Of a DNA stretch of 44,426 nucleotides, positions 1 to 5,666 are shown in pieces. Positions within the stretch are counted from its first letter, which is position 1. The number at the start of each line of letters is the position of its first letter. The stretch lies in IMG/VR virus record IMGVR_UViG_3300005581_000030, positions 1-44,426 of that record; one strand, written 5' to 3'. Made by a program: the position numbers and the translations under genes. Source of the stretch: a virus. The notes beneath the pieces were generated by a model. It was given only the letters and a program-made list of their open reading frames with translations. It was not told the DNA's origin and searched no databases.

Positions 1-15
1 GAGGCAATTAAGCCT
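1..15. repeat. 15-bp terminal direct repeat, left copy
   Basis: The first 15 bases (gaggcaattaagcct) are identical to the last 15. They lie inside one reading frame that is continuous across the join, so this looks like the overlap left when a circular or circularly permuted genome is linearised by assembly. A biological terminal repeat would normally be longer and would not sit neutrally inside a gene. Confidence 0.85.
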
Positions 16-81
16 CGTTTTTATGATTCACGAGTCCTCAAGGACGACAACACCTCCGAAGGCACACCAGCCAACGGTTAA
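1..81 (+). CDS. C-terminal part of junction-spanning hypothetical protein
   Basis: The frame GAG GCA ATT AAG CCT continues the gene that starts at 43923 and stops with TAA at 79-81. It adds the last residues of a protein of about 189 residues when the circle is closed. The tail is polar (…DDNTSEGTPANG). The stop lies 20 bp before the DUF932 gene start at 102, so both probably share one transcript. Confidence 0.8.
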   Translation, partial: EAIKPRFYDSRVLKDDNTSEGTPANG

Positions 82-101
82 CAACACAACGCAACAACAC
101 C

Positions 102-1064
102 ATGAGCCACGCTCACAAAGATAACATCGGGGGTAACTCCCCTGTGTCCGCCAAGGACACGCTCCGCATCAACCACAATCATATGCTCAAGCAGTATTAT
201 GATGGGGTCGATTCCTCCACCAGCAATCCTCACTTCAATGTTCGCCAAGAACCGTTGTTCACCAGTGATGGTGCACCAACTGAATACTGGTGCAACAGGC
301 GTGAAGACAATGGTTATGTAGTAGGCCAAGTCAGCGATACCTATTCCATCATTCAGAACACCGACTTCATCGACAAGACACAGGCCGCATTCTCGCTGAA
401 TGGCTTGTCTGGTTGGACGGAGAATCATAATGTGTGGAAGCACGGTGCTCGCATGTCTACAACCTTCACCTTCGGCAATTATGTCCGCAAGGTTAAGGCG
501 AATAGCATGCAGAAGGGAGACGATGTCGCTCTTCGCATCTCGCTGTATAACTCGCATGACGGTTCGTCACGGGCTACATTCCGTGTCGGTATGCTTCGCT
601 TGGTTTGCACCAACGGACTTACCACACTTCAGAATGAAATCTCTGCGAGTCGAAAGCACAAGGGAGACATCGACCTTGAGTTCCTGTCGCTTGGCGTTAA
701 CCAAGCGGTTCAGCAATTCGAGAAGTCTCTCGTGTTGTTCGGTAACCTCGCTGACCGAAGCATCAAGCAACGGGAAGGTGAAGTCATCCTGCAATCCCTC
801 GTTCACCGCAAGGTAATGAGTGAACGCTTCTACAAAGAAGTGTCGCAGGTTTGGCAACGCCCGACCTTCGCTGAAGATGCGGGACGCAACATGTACAATC
901 TGTACAACGCCATCACGGAGCGAATCTCTCGCCACTATGATGACCGAGGACAGGTCGAAGTGTCTAACCGCATTAACAATGGTGCTCTTGAATCCATCTC
1001 ACGACTGGCATTCAACGAGGAACTGTTCGCACATACGCTCAAAAATACTCCCGCTCTTAATTGA
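102..1064 (+). CDS. DUF932 family protein
   Basis: A 320-residue protein resembling the DUF932 / phage-plasmid TIGR03299 family. The supporting features are a 'SDTYSIIQNTDFID' segment at residues 78-91 and a 'RLVCTNGL' segment at 166-173, matching the family's 'Y.vvqn.d' and 'R.vCtN.l' conserved blocks; the length is also typical. The biochemical role of the family is unknown; members are common on phages and plasmids. The start at 102 follows an A/C-rich leader (…caacaacacc) with no Shine-Dalgarno site. It is probably the last gene of the operon beginning at 42129, and a hairpin with a T-tract follows about 100 bp after its stop. Confidence 0.8.
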   Translation: MSHAHKDNIGGNSPVSAKDTLRINHNHMLKQYYDGVDSSTSNPHFNVRQEPLFTSDGAPTEYWCNRREDNGYVVGQVSDTYSIIQNTDFIDKTQAAFSLNGLSGWTENHNVWKHGARMSTTFTFGNYVRKVKANSMQKGDDVALRISLYNSHDGSSRATFRVGMLRLVCTNGLTTLQNEISASRKHKGDIDLEFLSLGVNQAVQQFEKSLVLFGNLADRSIKQREGEVILQSLVHRKVMSERFYKEVSQVWQRPTFAEDAGRNMYNLYNAITERISRHYDDRGQVEVSNRINNGALESISRLAFNEELFAHTLKNTPALN

Positions 1065-1160
1065 TGTCGGCAGTTGATGTCGTAGGTTTAGTCACTGCTC
1101 TACTGGTTCTTGTCGCTGTTTGTTCTAACGACAAAAGATAAATTCCTGTAGAGACAATTC

Positions 1161-1222
1161 AGCGTGTTGTGGAATGGAACGCAGTAATGCGAAACCCCAC
1201 GAAGCAACACGCTTCCTTTTTA
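1161..1222 (+). terminator. Structured hairpin with GNRA loop and T-tract, probable terminator
   Basis: AGCGTGTTG (1161-1169) pairs perfectly with CAACACGCT (1205-1213). Inside, GTGG can pair with CCAC, and CGCA-GTAA-TGCG (1180-1191) forms a stem with a GNRA-type tetraloop. A T-rich run (ttccttttta) follows. It sits between the DUF932 stop and the next promoter-like element, which suits termination of the first operon. The complexity also allows a small structured RNA. Confidence 0.55.
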
Positions 1223-1231
1223 TACAACAGC

Positions 1232-1278
1232 GAGCCTGTTGCATTCGCCACAACTGTGGTATTATTAATTTGCCGAAG
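1232..1278 (+). promoter_or_regulatory. Shared promoter-like element, copy A
   Basis: Reads GAGCCTGTTGCATTC … TGTGGTATTATTAATTTGCCGAAGC. The same layout (GCC-n-n-TTGCwTTC, then TAT-n-n-T near a GCCGA block) occurs at 3820-3869 and 42023-42071, each time just before an A/C-rich leader and a gene start. TTGCAT and TATTAT are separated by 15 bp here. Inferred to be the promoter for the genes starting at 1342. Confidence 0.55.
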
Positions 1279-1341
1279 CACGACTGACCCAACTCTTGGC
1301 GATGCGTGACCGAAGCGAAACCAAAACCAAACAACAACACC

Positions 1342-1911
1342 ATGAGCAATGCTCACACCACTGGTAAGTCCTGCACCAAGAAGCAGGACAACACGGGCGA
1401 GAACTACACCTCGCCTTCGCTCGTCTGGAACATCCCGATGAGCACCTACGCTGACACGATTAGCATCGTGCTCTGCAAAACCGAAGTCAGCACCAACGAG
1501 TACAGTCACGACATGGATGACACGGAGACGCAAGTCTTCTCTGGTTCTGCGATGTTCCTGCTTTGCTTGCAGGAAATCTGCCGCACTGAACGCATCATCA
1601 ACATGCATCGTTCCACCAGTCGCAAGACCATGTGGCGTGTCACGCTGGTTAAGGATGATGGTCGGCAGAACTACGAGGTTCGTGACTTCACCACCTTCAT
1701 GTCTCTCGTTGCCCTTGAAATCGGCACGATGGTCACGCAGGTTGGCAAGAACCTCGACCACTGGTGGAAGCCGAAGGACTCCAGCGAAGGTCACAGTGGT
1801 CTCATCCTCGCTTCGTTTGCCGAACAGATTCTCGAGGTTCAGCCCTACTTGAATCACCAGAAGTTCCTCAACGAGGTCAAGGAGCACACCGACAAGCAGA
1901 GCCAAGAGTAA
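1342..1911 (+). CDS. Hypothetical early protein
   Basis: 189 residues, not recognised. The start at 1342 is chosen because aacaacaccATGAGC nearly duplicates the start context of the DUF932 gene (…aacaacaccATGAGC); 12 further in-frame codons upstream to 1306 would lie in the leader. The protein is soluble, with an N-terminal polar stretch of about 27 residues and a mixed alpha/beta-looking core ('RKTMWRVTLVKDDG', then 'NYEVRDFTTFMSLVALEIGTMV'). No membrane segment or catalytic motif is apparent. First gene after promoter copy A. GC-rich third positions, as in the other early genes. Confidence 0.75.
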   Translation: MSNAHTTGKSCTKKQDNTGENYTSPSLVWNIPMSTYADTISIVLCKTEVSTNEYSHDMDDTETQVFSGSAMFLLCLQEICRTERIINMHRSTSRKTMWRVTLVKDDGRQNYEVRDFTTFMSLVALEIGTMVTQVGKNLDHWWKPKDSSEGHSGLILASFAEQILEVQPYLNHQKFLNEVKEHTDKQSQE

Positions 1912-1996
1912 ATCAACCGCATGAATATAGTTGGTCTCTACAACCGATTATACGATTGCATCTACAAAACCCATCCATCCAAAGGCAATTCACACC

Positions 1997-2269
1997 ATGA
2001 GCATCAAGCCTATCATCGGTATCACCATGGAGCCTATCGCTCCTCCTGTAAACATCGACAAGCCGTTCGATGTCTTCACCGTCCATGTCTTCAACGAACC
2101 CAAGGGTGACATTCGTGACACCTACGAATTCGATACCAAGATGGAAGCACACAACTTCGTTCTTGGTTTCATGGAAGCCATCACCTTCACACACAAGAAG
2201 TGGTGCGTTGCTATTCGTAACGCTAACCTTCTGGTTGAAGACACCATCTCCAACGAGGACACGCTATAA
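1997..2269 (+). CDS. Hypothetical small protein
   Basis: 90 residues, not recognised. The start at 1997 follows 'attcacacc', the same ACACC-ATGAGC context as the two genes upstream; 22 upstream in-frame codons are less plausible. It contains a beta-rich segment (…FDVFTVHVFNEP…) and a likely helix ('EAHNFVLGFMEAITFTHKKW'). It ends 1 bp before the next gene, so the two are probably co-transcribed and co-translated. Confidence 0.7.
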   Translation: MSIKPIIGITMEPIAPPVNIDKPFDVFTVHVFNEPKGDIRDTYEFDTKMEAHNFVLGFMEAITFTHKKWCVAIRNANLLVEDTISNEDTL

Positions 2270-2270
2270 C

Positions 2271-2678
2271 ATGGGACTCGACCAACACGCTTGGGCTGAA
2301 GACCCTCGCATCGAAAGCATCGAAGCCTTTGCAGAAGGCCGTGACCTCACGGAAGCCGAAACCGATATCGTCATCAAGGGTCGCATCGAAATCGCCAAGT
2401 GGCGTAAGCATGCAGACCTAAATGCTTGGATGGAACAACTCTATCGTGACCGTGGTAATCTTAATGAATTCAACTGCACGAAATTGCTGTTGAACAATGA
2501 AGACCTCGACAACCTAGAGCGTCATCTAAACGAGCATAACGGTTACGAAGTTCAAGGCGAAGGATTCTTCTGGGGTCAGTCAGACCAAGAAGACATCTTT
2601 CGTGACCGAGAGTTCATCAGGAACGCTCGCAAATGCATCGCAGAAGGGTACATAGTGTACTATTACTGCTGGTGGTAA
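2271..2678 (+). CDS. Phage family protein with MGLD N-terminus and GFFWG motif
   Basis: 135 residues. The N-terminus MGLD, a central 'IAKWRKHADLNAWM' block, then 'GEGFFWGQSDQEDIFRD' and a terminal aromatic stretch 'YIVYYYCWW' match a small family widespread in phages. Members usually begin MGLDmYL, carry 'WRKan.ihkW', 'GFFFGs.dYde.Y' and end in Y-rich 'SSW' sequences. Some database entries call it phosphoglycerate kinase without basis, and the function is unknown. It starts 1 bp after the previous stop. Confidence 0.65.
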   Translation: MGLDQHAWAEDPRIESIEAFAEGRDLTEAETDIVIKGRIEIAKWRKHADLNAWMEQLYRDRGNLNEFNCTKLLLNNEDLDNLERHLNEHNGYEVQGEGFFWGQSDQEDIFRDREFIRNARKCIAEGYIVYYYCWW

Positions 2679-2723
2679 ACACTTTGCACGACATCCGTTG
2701 TGCGATACAAACAACAACCCCCA

Positions 2724-3083
2724 ATGGCTAAAGCCAAGAACTGGGCCAGCGACGACCTCGTCAAGTTGCTGGTTCGGAATAAGAGCGAATGCATCCCGCA
2801 GACGCATAACAATAACGAGAGCAAGAATACCCTCACGGATTCCGAGCGAATGGCAATCGCTCGTGAGGCCCGCAAGGTTAAGATTGCGAAACGCAAGGCT
2901 GGCAAAGCCAAGCGTCTCAAGTATGAAGAGCAACGGAATGTCCAAGCGATTGGCACATTCTATCTTCAGAAAGAAGTGGTCGATGCCATTAAGGAGTTCG
3001 CTGAAGACCACGAACTCCAGCGTTCCGAAGCAATTCGTACGCTCATCATCATCGGTTTGAATGCCTCTGCTCAAGGCGAATAA
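2724..3083 (+). CDS. Ribbon-helix-helix (CopG-like) DNA-binding protein
   Basis: 119 residues. The N-terminal and middle parts are very basic (residues about 40-72, rich in K/R/A). The C-terminal 45 residues read 'IGTFYLQKEVVDAIKEFAEDHELQRSEAIRTLIIIGL', the strand-helix-turn-helix pattern of ribbon-helix-helix repressors, where the strand inserts into DNA as a dimer. It is therefore a candidate regulator of the phage's early promoters. The start at 2724 follows an 'acaaacaacaacccccA' leader, and 8 upstream in-frame codons are rejected. Last gene of the promoter A group. Target sites are unknown. Confidence 0.65.
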   Translation: MAKAKNWASDDLVKLLVRNKSECIPQTHNNNESKNTLTDSERMAIAREARKVKIAKRKAGKAKRLKYEEQRNVQAIGTFYLQKEVVDAIKEFAEDHELQRSEAIRTLIIIGLNASAQGE

Positions 3084-3149
3084 TTAGAGCAACACCGCAA
3101 CTGTGAACGCATACACAGCAACTAGCAGTTGCGGTTACCCATTTACCTT

Positions 3150-3213
3150 TGCTGTGCTACATACTACGCCTCCACTAATACCTTTGGAAAGGTCAGTAGA
3201 CAGTAGCACGGCA
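3150..3213 (+). other. Long imperfect hairpin / three-part structured leader
   Basis: TGCTGTGCTAC (3150-3160) pairs with GTAGCACGGCA (3203-3213) with one G-T wobble. Inside, CTAC (3164-3167) can pair with GTAG (3196-3199), and ACCTTT-GG-AAAGGT (3180-3193) is a perfect nested inverted repeat. It occupies the 223-bp gap between the ribbon-helix-helix gene and the gene at 3307. No T-run follows, so regulatory leader or processing site is as likely as termination. Confidence 0.45.
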
Positions 3214-3306
3214 TCCAATTTCCGAAGAGTGTGAACACCCGCCCAAACAACTAGGGCTAGTAACACTTCAAGGACAAACAACAACGCAACCCAACACAAC
3301 ACACAC

Positions 3307-3576
3307 ATGAAAAAGAAGAAAGTGCCAGTCACCCCCGCCCGCATCGCAGAGTTAGTCGCTCTGCTCGAAATCCCCGCAACAGTTACCAACTATCCTTGGA
3401 TAGCGTTGACTGGAAAGGACAACATCATGTTCGACATCAGTTCTGCCAGCAAGGCATGGAAGTATGTTGATGCAGGTGTATCCAATCGGTTGTTCGGAGT
3501 CATCAACAGCAACTGCCAATCGTCTGACGAAGTGGATGCATTGCTCAACGCAATCTCCGCAGACGGACAAGCATAA
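3307..3576 (+). CDS. Hypothetical small protein
   Basis: 89 residues, not recognised. It has a basic N-terminus (MKKKKVPVTPARIAELVALLEIP), a central aromatic patch (YPWIALTGKD) and a C-terminal helix. Its leader is the longest A/C-only stretch seen here (about 35 bases of CAA/CAC-rich sequence up to the ATG), with no Shine-Dalgarno site. Followed at 3602 by a 30-codon membrane peptide. Confidence 0.65.
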   Translation: MKKKKVPVTPARIAELVALLEIPATVTNYPWIALTGKDNIMFDISSASKAWKYVDAGVSNRLFGVINSNCQSSDEVDALLNAISADGQA

Positions 3577-3579
3577 CCA

Positions 3580-3595
3580 TTAACCTTTAGGTTAA
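3580..3595. repeat. Inverted repeat TTAACC-TTTA-GGTTAA
   Basis: A perfect 6-bp stem with a 4-base loop between the stop at 3576 and the small peptide at 3602. It is followed by six A on the + strand, which is not the polarity of a + strand terminator. It may limit or tune translation of the next small frame, or be an operator. Confidence 0.35.
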
Positions 3596-3601
3596 AAAAT
3601 T

Positions 3602-3694
3602 ATGCGATATCTGGAACTGCCCCTGTTCATCCTAGCCATCATAGCATGTTGCTATGCAATCGTCCAGTTCTACGACTGGCTCTGGTTTTGCTGA
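3602..3694 (+). CDS. 30-residue single-span membrane peptide
   Basis: Frame ATG CGA TAT … TGC TGA. The product is MRYLE followed by an uninterrupted hydrophobic stretch (about residues 6-22: LPLFILAIIACCYAIV) and an aromatic end (FYDWLWFC). That is one plausible transmembrane helix with aromatic interface residues. An 'aaaaaatt' tract precedes the ATG. The frame is too short for standard gene callers; support is the hydrophobic composition and its position in an otherwise empty gap. Function unknown; a membrane-acting early peptide is possible. Confidence 0.4.
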   Translation: MRYLELPLFILAIIACCYAIVQFYDWLWFC

Positions 3695-3730
3695 CACATA
3701 TACCAACAAAAGCAATTCGTTAGGAAATTC

Positions 3731-3768
3731 CATGTGTGGAGGCAACTTAACACACACACGCACACATG
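3731..3768. repeat. Inverted repeat CATGTGTG … CACACATG
   Basis: Perfect 8-bp arms (3731-3738 and 3761-3768) with a 22-bp loop rich in CA dinucleotides. It lies just before an (AAC)n tract and promoter copy B and could be an operator or terminator. No T-run follows. Confidence 0.35.
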
Positions 3769-3769
3769 T

Positions 3770-3788
3770 TAACAACAACAACAACAAC
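3770..3788 (+). repeat. (AAC)6 trinucleotide tract ending at an ATG
   Basis: 'taacaacaacaacaacaac' directly precedes ATG at 3789. This is the most regular example of the CAA-type leaders found before most early genes, but the frame it serves stops after four codons (ATG ATG CAA CTG TGA). A second frame of 15 codons begins at the overlapping ATG (3803) and stops at 3850. Confidence 0.5.
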
Positions 3789-3819
3789 ATGATGCAACTG
3801 TGATGCACACACACGATGC

Positions 3820-3869
3820 GAGCCTATTGCTTTCCTGCGAATGGGTGTAGTATTGTTGTGCCGAAAGGC
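3820..3869 (+). promoter_or_regulatory. Shared promoter-like element, copy B
   Basis: Reads GAGCCTATTGCTTTC … GTAGTATTGTTGTGCCGAAAGGC, closely matching copies A (1232) and C (42023). Spacing between TTGCTT and TATTGT is 18 bp here against 15 in A and C. The deduced leader to the ATG at 3887 is only about 25 bases and is a CAA repeat. Three near-copies of GATGC(A/G) lie just upstream (3791-3819) and could be an operator. Confidence 0.55.
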
Positions 3870-3886
3870 AACAACCAACAACAACC

Positions 3887-4111
3887 ATGCCCAAACCCAC
3901 CGACACCACCACCACCGAAACCAAGAAGACCATCAAGGTTCTCCGCAAGGCGACCACGGCGTACATCTACGCCATCCGCAAGGCGAAGAAGTCCATGTGG
4001 TTCCCCGACATCAGCGAATCCGACAAGGACGGCAACCTCGTCTCTGTCACGCAGTTCATGGTCAACTGCATGAAAGCCATCGACGAAGCCAACACGAAGT
4101 TCGTCTCCTAA
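3887..4111 (+). CDS. Hypothetical small basic protein
   Basis: 74 residues, not recognised. A threonine-rich N-terminus (MPKPTDTTTTETKK) precedes a basic helical part (KTIKVLRKATTAYIYAIRKAKKSMWF) and a second helix. The leader is 'ggcaacaaccaacaacaacc'. It uses strongly GC-ending codons (ACC, GCC, ATC), unlike the late genes. The TAA shares its last base with the ATG of the next tiny frame (TAATG), suggesting translational coupling. Confidence 0.65.
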   Translation: MPKPTDTTTTETKKTIKVLRKATTAYIYAIRKAKKSMWFPDISESDKDGNLVSVTQFMVNCMKAIDEANTKFVS

Positions 4112-4170
4112 TGCTGTTCGGCATCGCACTCCTGCTGTGCGTTGCAATCGCTTACAGCAAAGGCGACTAG
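4111..4170 (+). CDS. 19-residue hydrophobic peptide coupled to upstream gene
   Basis: Frame ATG CTG TTC … GAC TAG, product MLFGIALLLCVAIAYSKGD: a short hydrophobic helix with a charged tail. It overlaps the preceding stop by one base (TAATG). Too short to be certain. The hydrophobic composition and coupling are the only support. A similar arrangement (small gene followed by a tiny membrane peptide) occurs at 3307/3602. Confidence 0.35.
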   Translation: MLFGIALLLCVAIAYSKGD

Positions 4171-4185
4171 CCTCACGGCATTCGT

Positions 4186-4236
4186 TAGAACAAGGTCGCT
4201 CTCCCGCCTACGGGCGGGGGGGTGGCCCCCGTTCTA
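4186..4236 (+). terminator. GC-rich hairpin with UNCG-type tetraloop, probable end of early region
   Basis: CCCGCC (4203-4208) and GGCGGG (4213-4218) close a TACG loop, the C(UNCG)G type that is exceptionally stable in RNA. An alternative pairing is GGGGG-TGG-CCCCC (4218-4230). An outer stem TAGAAC (4186-4191) / GTTCTA (4231-4236) encloses both. No T-run follows directly, so it may act as a roadblock or RNA-stability element rather than an intrinsic terminator. Confidence 0.45.
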
Positions 4237-4325
4237 GGTTCCCTATTACTGACGGGTTCACATGTACACATCTTTTCTCTAAAAAAACCCTCGTAATTGA
4301 CTGGTTTTGACTTGTTTTTGGCAAA

Positions 4326-4440
4326 GTGGGTGGGGTGAAGTTTATTACATGGGGGGGGGTGTAATGAATTTCACTGGGGGGGTGTAATGAATTTCCCCCA
4401 ATAGAATAGAATCATAGAAAAGAGTTATATAGATACAGGG
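4326..4440 (+). other. G-run iteron cluster plus AT-rich tract (origin-like locus 2)
   Basis: Two near-identical units consist of a G-run (9 and 7 G) followed by TGTAATGAATTTC; they start at 4351 and 4376, with the TGTAATG blocks 23 bp apart. The second ends in CCCCC. A diverged third unit, GGGGTGAAGTTTATTACA, starts at 4332 and is also roughly an inverted copy of the unit core. An AT- and purine-rich stretch (aatagaatagaatcatag…) follows to about 4437. The same arrangement lies in the initiator gene at 39797-39890. The 4171-4474 stretch has no other gene. Confidence 0.6.
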
Positions 4441-4474
4441 TTGACAAATGGTTTTATTGGTTATTCTGGCAGGA

Positions 4475-4957
4475 ATGAAGACGGAAAAGGAATTGAATTG
4501 CGAGTATGGCTGGGACATTGCCGAAATGAAGTGTGTCCGAAAACAGATTATTAATTTTGATTCACAAGAATTGTGGACACGCCTTGAGTCAAAGAAGCCC
4601 GAGCATCTACGGACGGTTGTTTGGACGGACTTTGGTGTTGAGTATCTGAAGGCTTGGTTTGAAGGTGTTAGGGAAGCGGACAAGTTAATTGCGTATTTGG
4701 GTAAAAACCCTGTCGAAAGCGGCAGGTTGGAGGAGGTTGTTGTGCATAACGATATAAGAGACCTGTGGAATTCGCAGTGGGTCGGCAAGGTGACTAAGAA
4801 CTGGTTTCCAAATGACAGGATAATGGAAGTTCAGCACGAGAACGGATTGCTTGTTATTGTGTATGTAAGGAATTCTAAGTCGTATCGAATTGGCGATAAG
4901 GTTTTAGTTGACTCTCAAAGAGTCAGTCATTATGTCAGAGGAGGAGCGATTAAATAA
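4475..4957 (+). CDS. Hypothetical protein at start of late module
   Basis: 160 residues from ATG at 4475 (preceded by 'ggcagga', one of the few purine-rich upstream sequences here); an in-frame ATG at 4448 would add nine hydrophobic residues. Not recognised. It appears soluble, with an aromatic-rich middle ('TDFGVEYLKAWFEGVREADKLIAYLG') and a beta-rich C-terminus ('GLLVIVYVRNSKSYRIGDKVLV'). It is the first gene after the G-run repeats, so it may be the first late-module gene. A TTGACA sits at 4441-4446, with TATTCT 15 bp further on. Confidence 0.65.
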   Translation: MKTEKELNCEYGWDIAEMKCVRKQIINFDSQELWTRLESKKPEHLRTVVWTDFGVEYLKAWFEGVREADKLIAYLGKNPVESGRLEEVVVHNDIRDLWNSQWVGKVTKNWFPNDRIMEVQHENGLLVIVYVRNSKSYRIGDKVLVDSQRVSHYVRGGAIK

Positions 4958-5483
4958 TATGCCGATGCCTTTTTCTACAGCGGGACTAACACCAGACCAG
5001 ATTGCCGAATTCAATTACTTGTATGGTGGCGTTGGTCACCCTCAATCCGAGTCGATGTATCCTGCCGATTTTGGCGATACCCAGTATCGAGAAATGACGG
5101 GGCAGAATATGATTCCGCAAGAATCTGCGTCTTCGTTTGGTAATTATGGTTTGCAAATGGGGCCGCATTACGAGGCTGGACTTGAAGCCGCCCAGACCGC
5201 TACCGCAGGTGAAGGACAGATGCCCGCTTTTGGTTCTGCTGAATATCAGCAAATGATGGGCCATGCTCCTAACTCTGGTTCGCAAACACTTCCTAAGTTT
5301 AACCCTGCTAGCGGAGCCGACTGGATGCGTGGTCTTGGCCTTTTTGCCAAGGGTGCTATCTTGGGTGCTCCTAAACAGGCTGGCCCTGCTCCCGCTAATC
5401 CTCAGTCCAACAGCGGTAAGAATGTATCGAAGGAGTCAACTTACAACCAAGGCGACTATTGGGGCTGGCTTTTTAATTCCTAA
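4932..5483 (+). CDS. Hypothetical G/Q/M-rich protein, possible virion component
   Basis: 183 residues from ATG at 4932 (MSEEERLNN…), overlapping the previous gene by 26 bp; an ATG at 4908 is the alternative. The composition is low in charge and rich in Gly, Gln, Met, Pro and Ser, with repeated 'AEFNYLYGG', 'TQYREMTGQN' and 'AEYQQMMGH' segments, and it ends in 'GDYWGWLF'. Such composition is common among accessory virion and ejection proteins, but no family is recognised. Confidence 0.65.
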   Translation: MSEEERLNNMPMPFSTAGLTPDQIAEFNYLYGGVGHPQSESMYPADFGDTQYREMTGQNMIPQESASSFGNYGLQMGPHYEAGLEAAQTATAGEGQMPAFGSAEYQQMMGHAPNSGSQTLPKFNPASGADWMRGLGLFAKGAILGAPKQAGPAPANPQSNSGKNVSKESTYNQGDYWGWLFNS

Positions 5484-5486
5484 ACT

Positions 5487-5615
5487 ATGAATCCTAATAC
5501 ACTTAACAAGTTCAAGAACCTTAAGAAGGGCAAAAAGAAAAATGAATCCCCCCAGAAGAAGGGTAGCAAGGGCTGTTCCTGCGGTAAGCCAAAGTGCAAC
5601 TGCGGCAAAGAATGA
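5487..5615 (+). CDS. 42-residue Lys-rich peptide with CxC…CxC metal-knuckle
   Basis: Frame ATG AAT CCT … GAA TGA. The N-terminal 28 residues are lysine-rich (NKFKNLKKGKKKN…); the C-terminus reads GCSCGKPKCNCGKE, four cysteines as CxC-x4-CxC, a plausible zinc- or iron-binding knuckle. It starts 3 bp after the previous stop and its stop overlaps a further ATG (ATGA), fitting the tight packing of this operon. Missed by length cut-offs. Function unknown; nucleic-acid binding is possible given the charge. Confidence 0.55.
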   Translation: MNPNTLNKFKNLKKGKKKNESPQKKGSKGCSCGKPKCNCGKE

Positions 5616-5665
5616 CCCAGATGAACCCGAAGACGAAAACGACATACTACCTTGGAATGAAGTAA
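5612..5665 (+). CDS. Possible 17-residue coupled peptide
   Basis: ATGA overlap with the preceding stop, frame MTQMNPKTKTTYYLGMK then TAA one base before the next ATG (5667). Neat packing is the only support. It may be only a spacer. Confidence 0.2.
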   Translation: MTQMNPKTKTTYYLGMK

Positions 5666-5666
5666 T

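Noticed and set aside
1-15. 15-bp end repeat as a true terminal redundancy or cohesive end
   Set aside because: It lies silently inside an open reading frame and is the kind of overlap produced by assembling a circular molecule.
1159-1905. 248-codon open frame on the - strand
   Set aside because: Shadow of the + strand gene at 1342-1911; composition is low-complexity and it crosses the promoter and hairpin region.
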